From Mycoplasma sp. UBA710 (GTDB taxonomy: Bacteria; Bacillota_I; Bacilli_A; Mycoplasmatales; Metamycoplasmataceae), in the NCBI GenBank assembly GCA_002298905.1, contig DBMA01000017.1:1-42761 (forward strand): DNA of 42,761 bases, written 5' to 3'. Every line of letters starts with the position of its first letter. The first letter of the stretch is position 1. The notes below the pieces were generated by a model. That model was not told the origin of the DNA, did not search any database, and saw only the letters and a program-made list of their open reading frames with translations. This document shows, piece after piece, positions 41,701-42,761 of this stretch. The translations under genes and the position numbers were made by a program.

Positions 41701-42761
41701 ATGTTGTGAAAAAGAAAAAAAGAAAATGATATTATGAATAAAGAAAATATAAATTCAATTAAATTAAAAAAAAGATTTGATGATAAATATGAAGGTTTCT
41801 TTAAATATGTAGGACAAAATTGAAAAAAAATTTTAATCATTATTTTTTGTTCTATTTTTTATTCTTTTGGACAAGTTCATTTTATGATTAAAGCTGGTTC
41901 AGTATTAGATGGTGTTGAAGCTATATCTGTGTCTATGGCTTATATTTTAACTGTTTTAAAACCTTATTTAACTATTTTATATTTAGCTCTTAATATTCCT
42001 TTAATTATTTTCTATTGAAAAAAAGTAAAACGTCACTTTATCATAACAACTTTAATTTTTTTATTTTTTAATGCTTTATTTGGATTTGTTTTTGGTATTC
42101 AACCTGTAGAAAAATTCATTAGTGAAAAAGTAATTGTTATAATGCAAGATGGATGAATGTCAGCTAGTGGTAGTGATATAGGTACTACAAAATATGTTGC
42201 AGCAGGATGACCAGTATTTATTTATGTTATTTTAGCAGTAGCTTGCTGTTCTCCGGCAGCTGCAATAGTTTGAAAATTAGGATCTTCTACAGGGGGAACA
42301 GATTTAATTGCCTATTATATATCTTATAAATACAAAAAACCTGTTGGTTCTTTTTTGATGTTAACAGGAACATTAATGGCCACTTTAGGGATATTGTTTT
42401 TATTTCTATCTAAACAGTTTATGCCAACTAATATTAGTGAAAATATCAATGGATTTAATAATATATTGGGATGTCAAACATTTGGTACTTATTTATATAT
42501 ATTACTTAATGGTTTTGTTATCAATTCTATTTATCCTAAATATCAAAAAGTAAGATTAAAAATTGATACTAGAAATTTAGAAGAAGTAACCAATTTTTTT
42601 AAATCAATTAATTTTTGACATCCTTATAAAATTGTGAAATCAATTAGTGGTTATAATAACAATACTATTTATTCAATAGAATCTATTGTTTTATTATTAG
42701 AATCAGATGATATTGCTAAAAAAATAAAGGACTATGTTCCAGATGCTTGAATTTCTGTAGC
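41701..42761 (+). CDS. YitT-like membrane protein, second copy (cut by window end)
   Basis: Tandem paralogue of the preceding gene, at least 353 residues and open at the window edge. Shared features in the same order: charged N-terminus, SVSMAYILTVLKPYLTILYL, KKVKRHFIITTLIFL, WKLGSSTGGTDLIAYYIS, and a DUF2179-like tail ending VPDAWISVA, which matches PTAWVSKV in the first copy. The ATG at 41701 is used here; an in-frame ATG at 41734 is possible. The gap after the first copy is 50 bases, so they are likely one transcript. The central loop differs most and lacks the first copy's long cysteine-containing insert, which suggests divergence in function. Confidence 0.78.

Noticed and set aside
1..42761. 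tRNA, rRNA, CRISPR array, insertion sequence or prophage
   Set aside because: No cloverleaf-like CCA-ending sequence, no spaced direct repeats, no transposase or phage genes were seen on either strand.

Overview
The window is a piece of a mollicute (mycoplasma-type) chromosome. The DNA is very AT-rich, and almost every long gene contains in-frame TGA codons at positions where the family needs tryptophan (for example the GNWKMN motif of TpiA and the PPC...W region of the methyltransferase). TGA must therefore be read as Trp (genetic code 4), and all genes below were joined on that basis. PfkA and TpiA point to a glycolytic species; I cannot name it from the sequence alone.

Layout. (1) 56-8755 looks like a defence-type region. 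It holds a 1381-residue SF1 helicase with a C-terminal nuclease-like domain (minus), then a plus-strand pair: a cytosine DNA methyltransferase with a (AG)12 phase-variation tract in its first codons, overlapping an HNH-type endonuclease. A convergent minus-strand DUF262/DUF1524 (GmrSD-like) protein follows. (2) 8808-11571 encodes two surface proteins built from lipoprotein-17-like domains, one a lipoprotein with five tandem repeats, the other membrane-anchored with one. (3) 11676-13536 carries pfkA and tpiA. (4) 13769-15248 holds two coiled-coil proteins on plus. They converge on a minus-strand group of a membrane-anchored unknown, pgsA and a GT2 glycosyltransferase, with a shared terminator between them.

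(5) 17478-32442 is the fused S10-spc-alpha ribosomal operon on minus, rpsJ to rplQ, including secY, adk, map, infA and rpoA. Nine gene junctions overlap by one base (TAATG), and five r-proteins carry extra low-complexity tails. It ends in a terminator (17402-17431). Its leader (32455-32534) contains two perfect 9-bp stems in pseudoknot order, the second touching the rpsJ ribosome binding site. (6) 32634-36167 encodes a secreted, membrane-anchored M64 (IgA-peptidase-like) metalloprotease with repeated C-terminal domains. (7) 36226-39452 is a compact minus-strand operon nusB - unknown - tlyA - sufS - sufU. (8) 39501-40337 is a PD-(D/E)XK-type nuclease, divergent from two tandem YitT-like membrane proteins, the last cut by the window edge.

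The most notable observations are the phase-variable restriction-modification pair, in which translational coupling could tie endonuclease expression to the methyltransferase ON state, and the predicted S10-leader pseudoknot. No tRNA, rRNA, CRISPR array or insertion sequence was seen.
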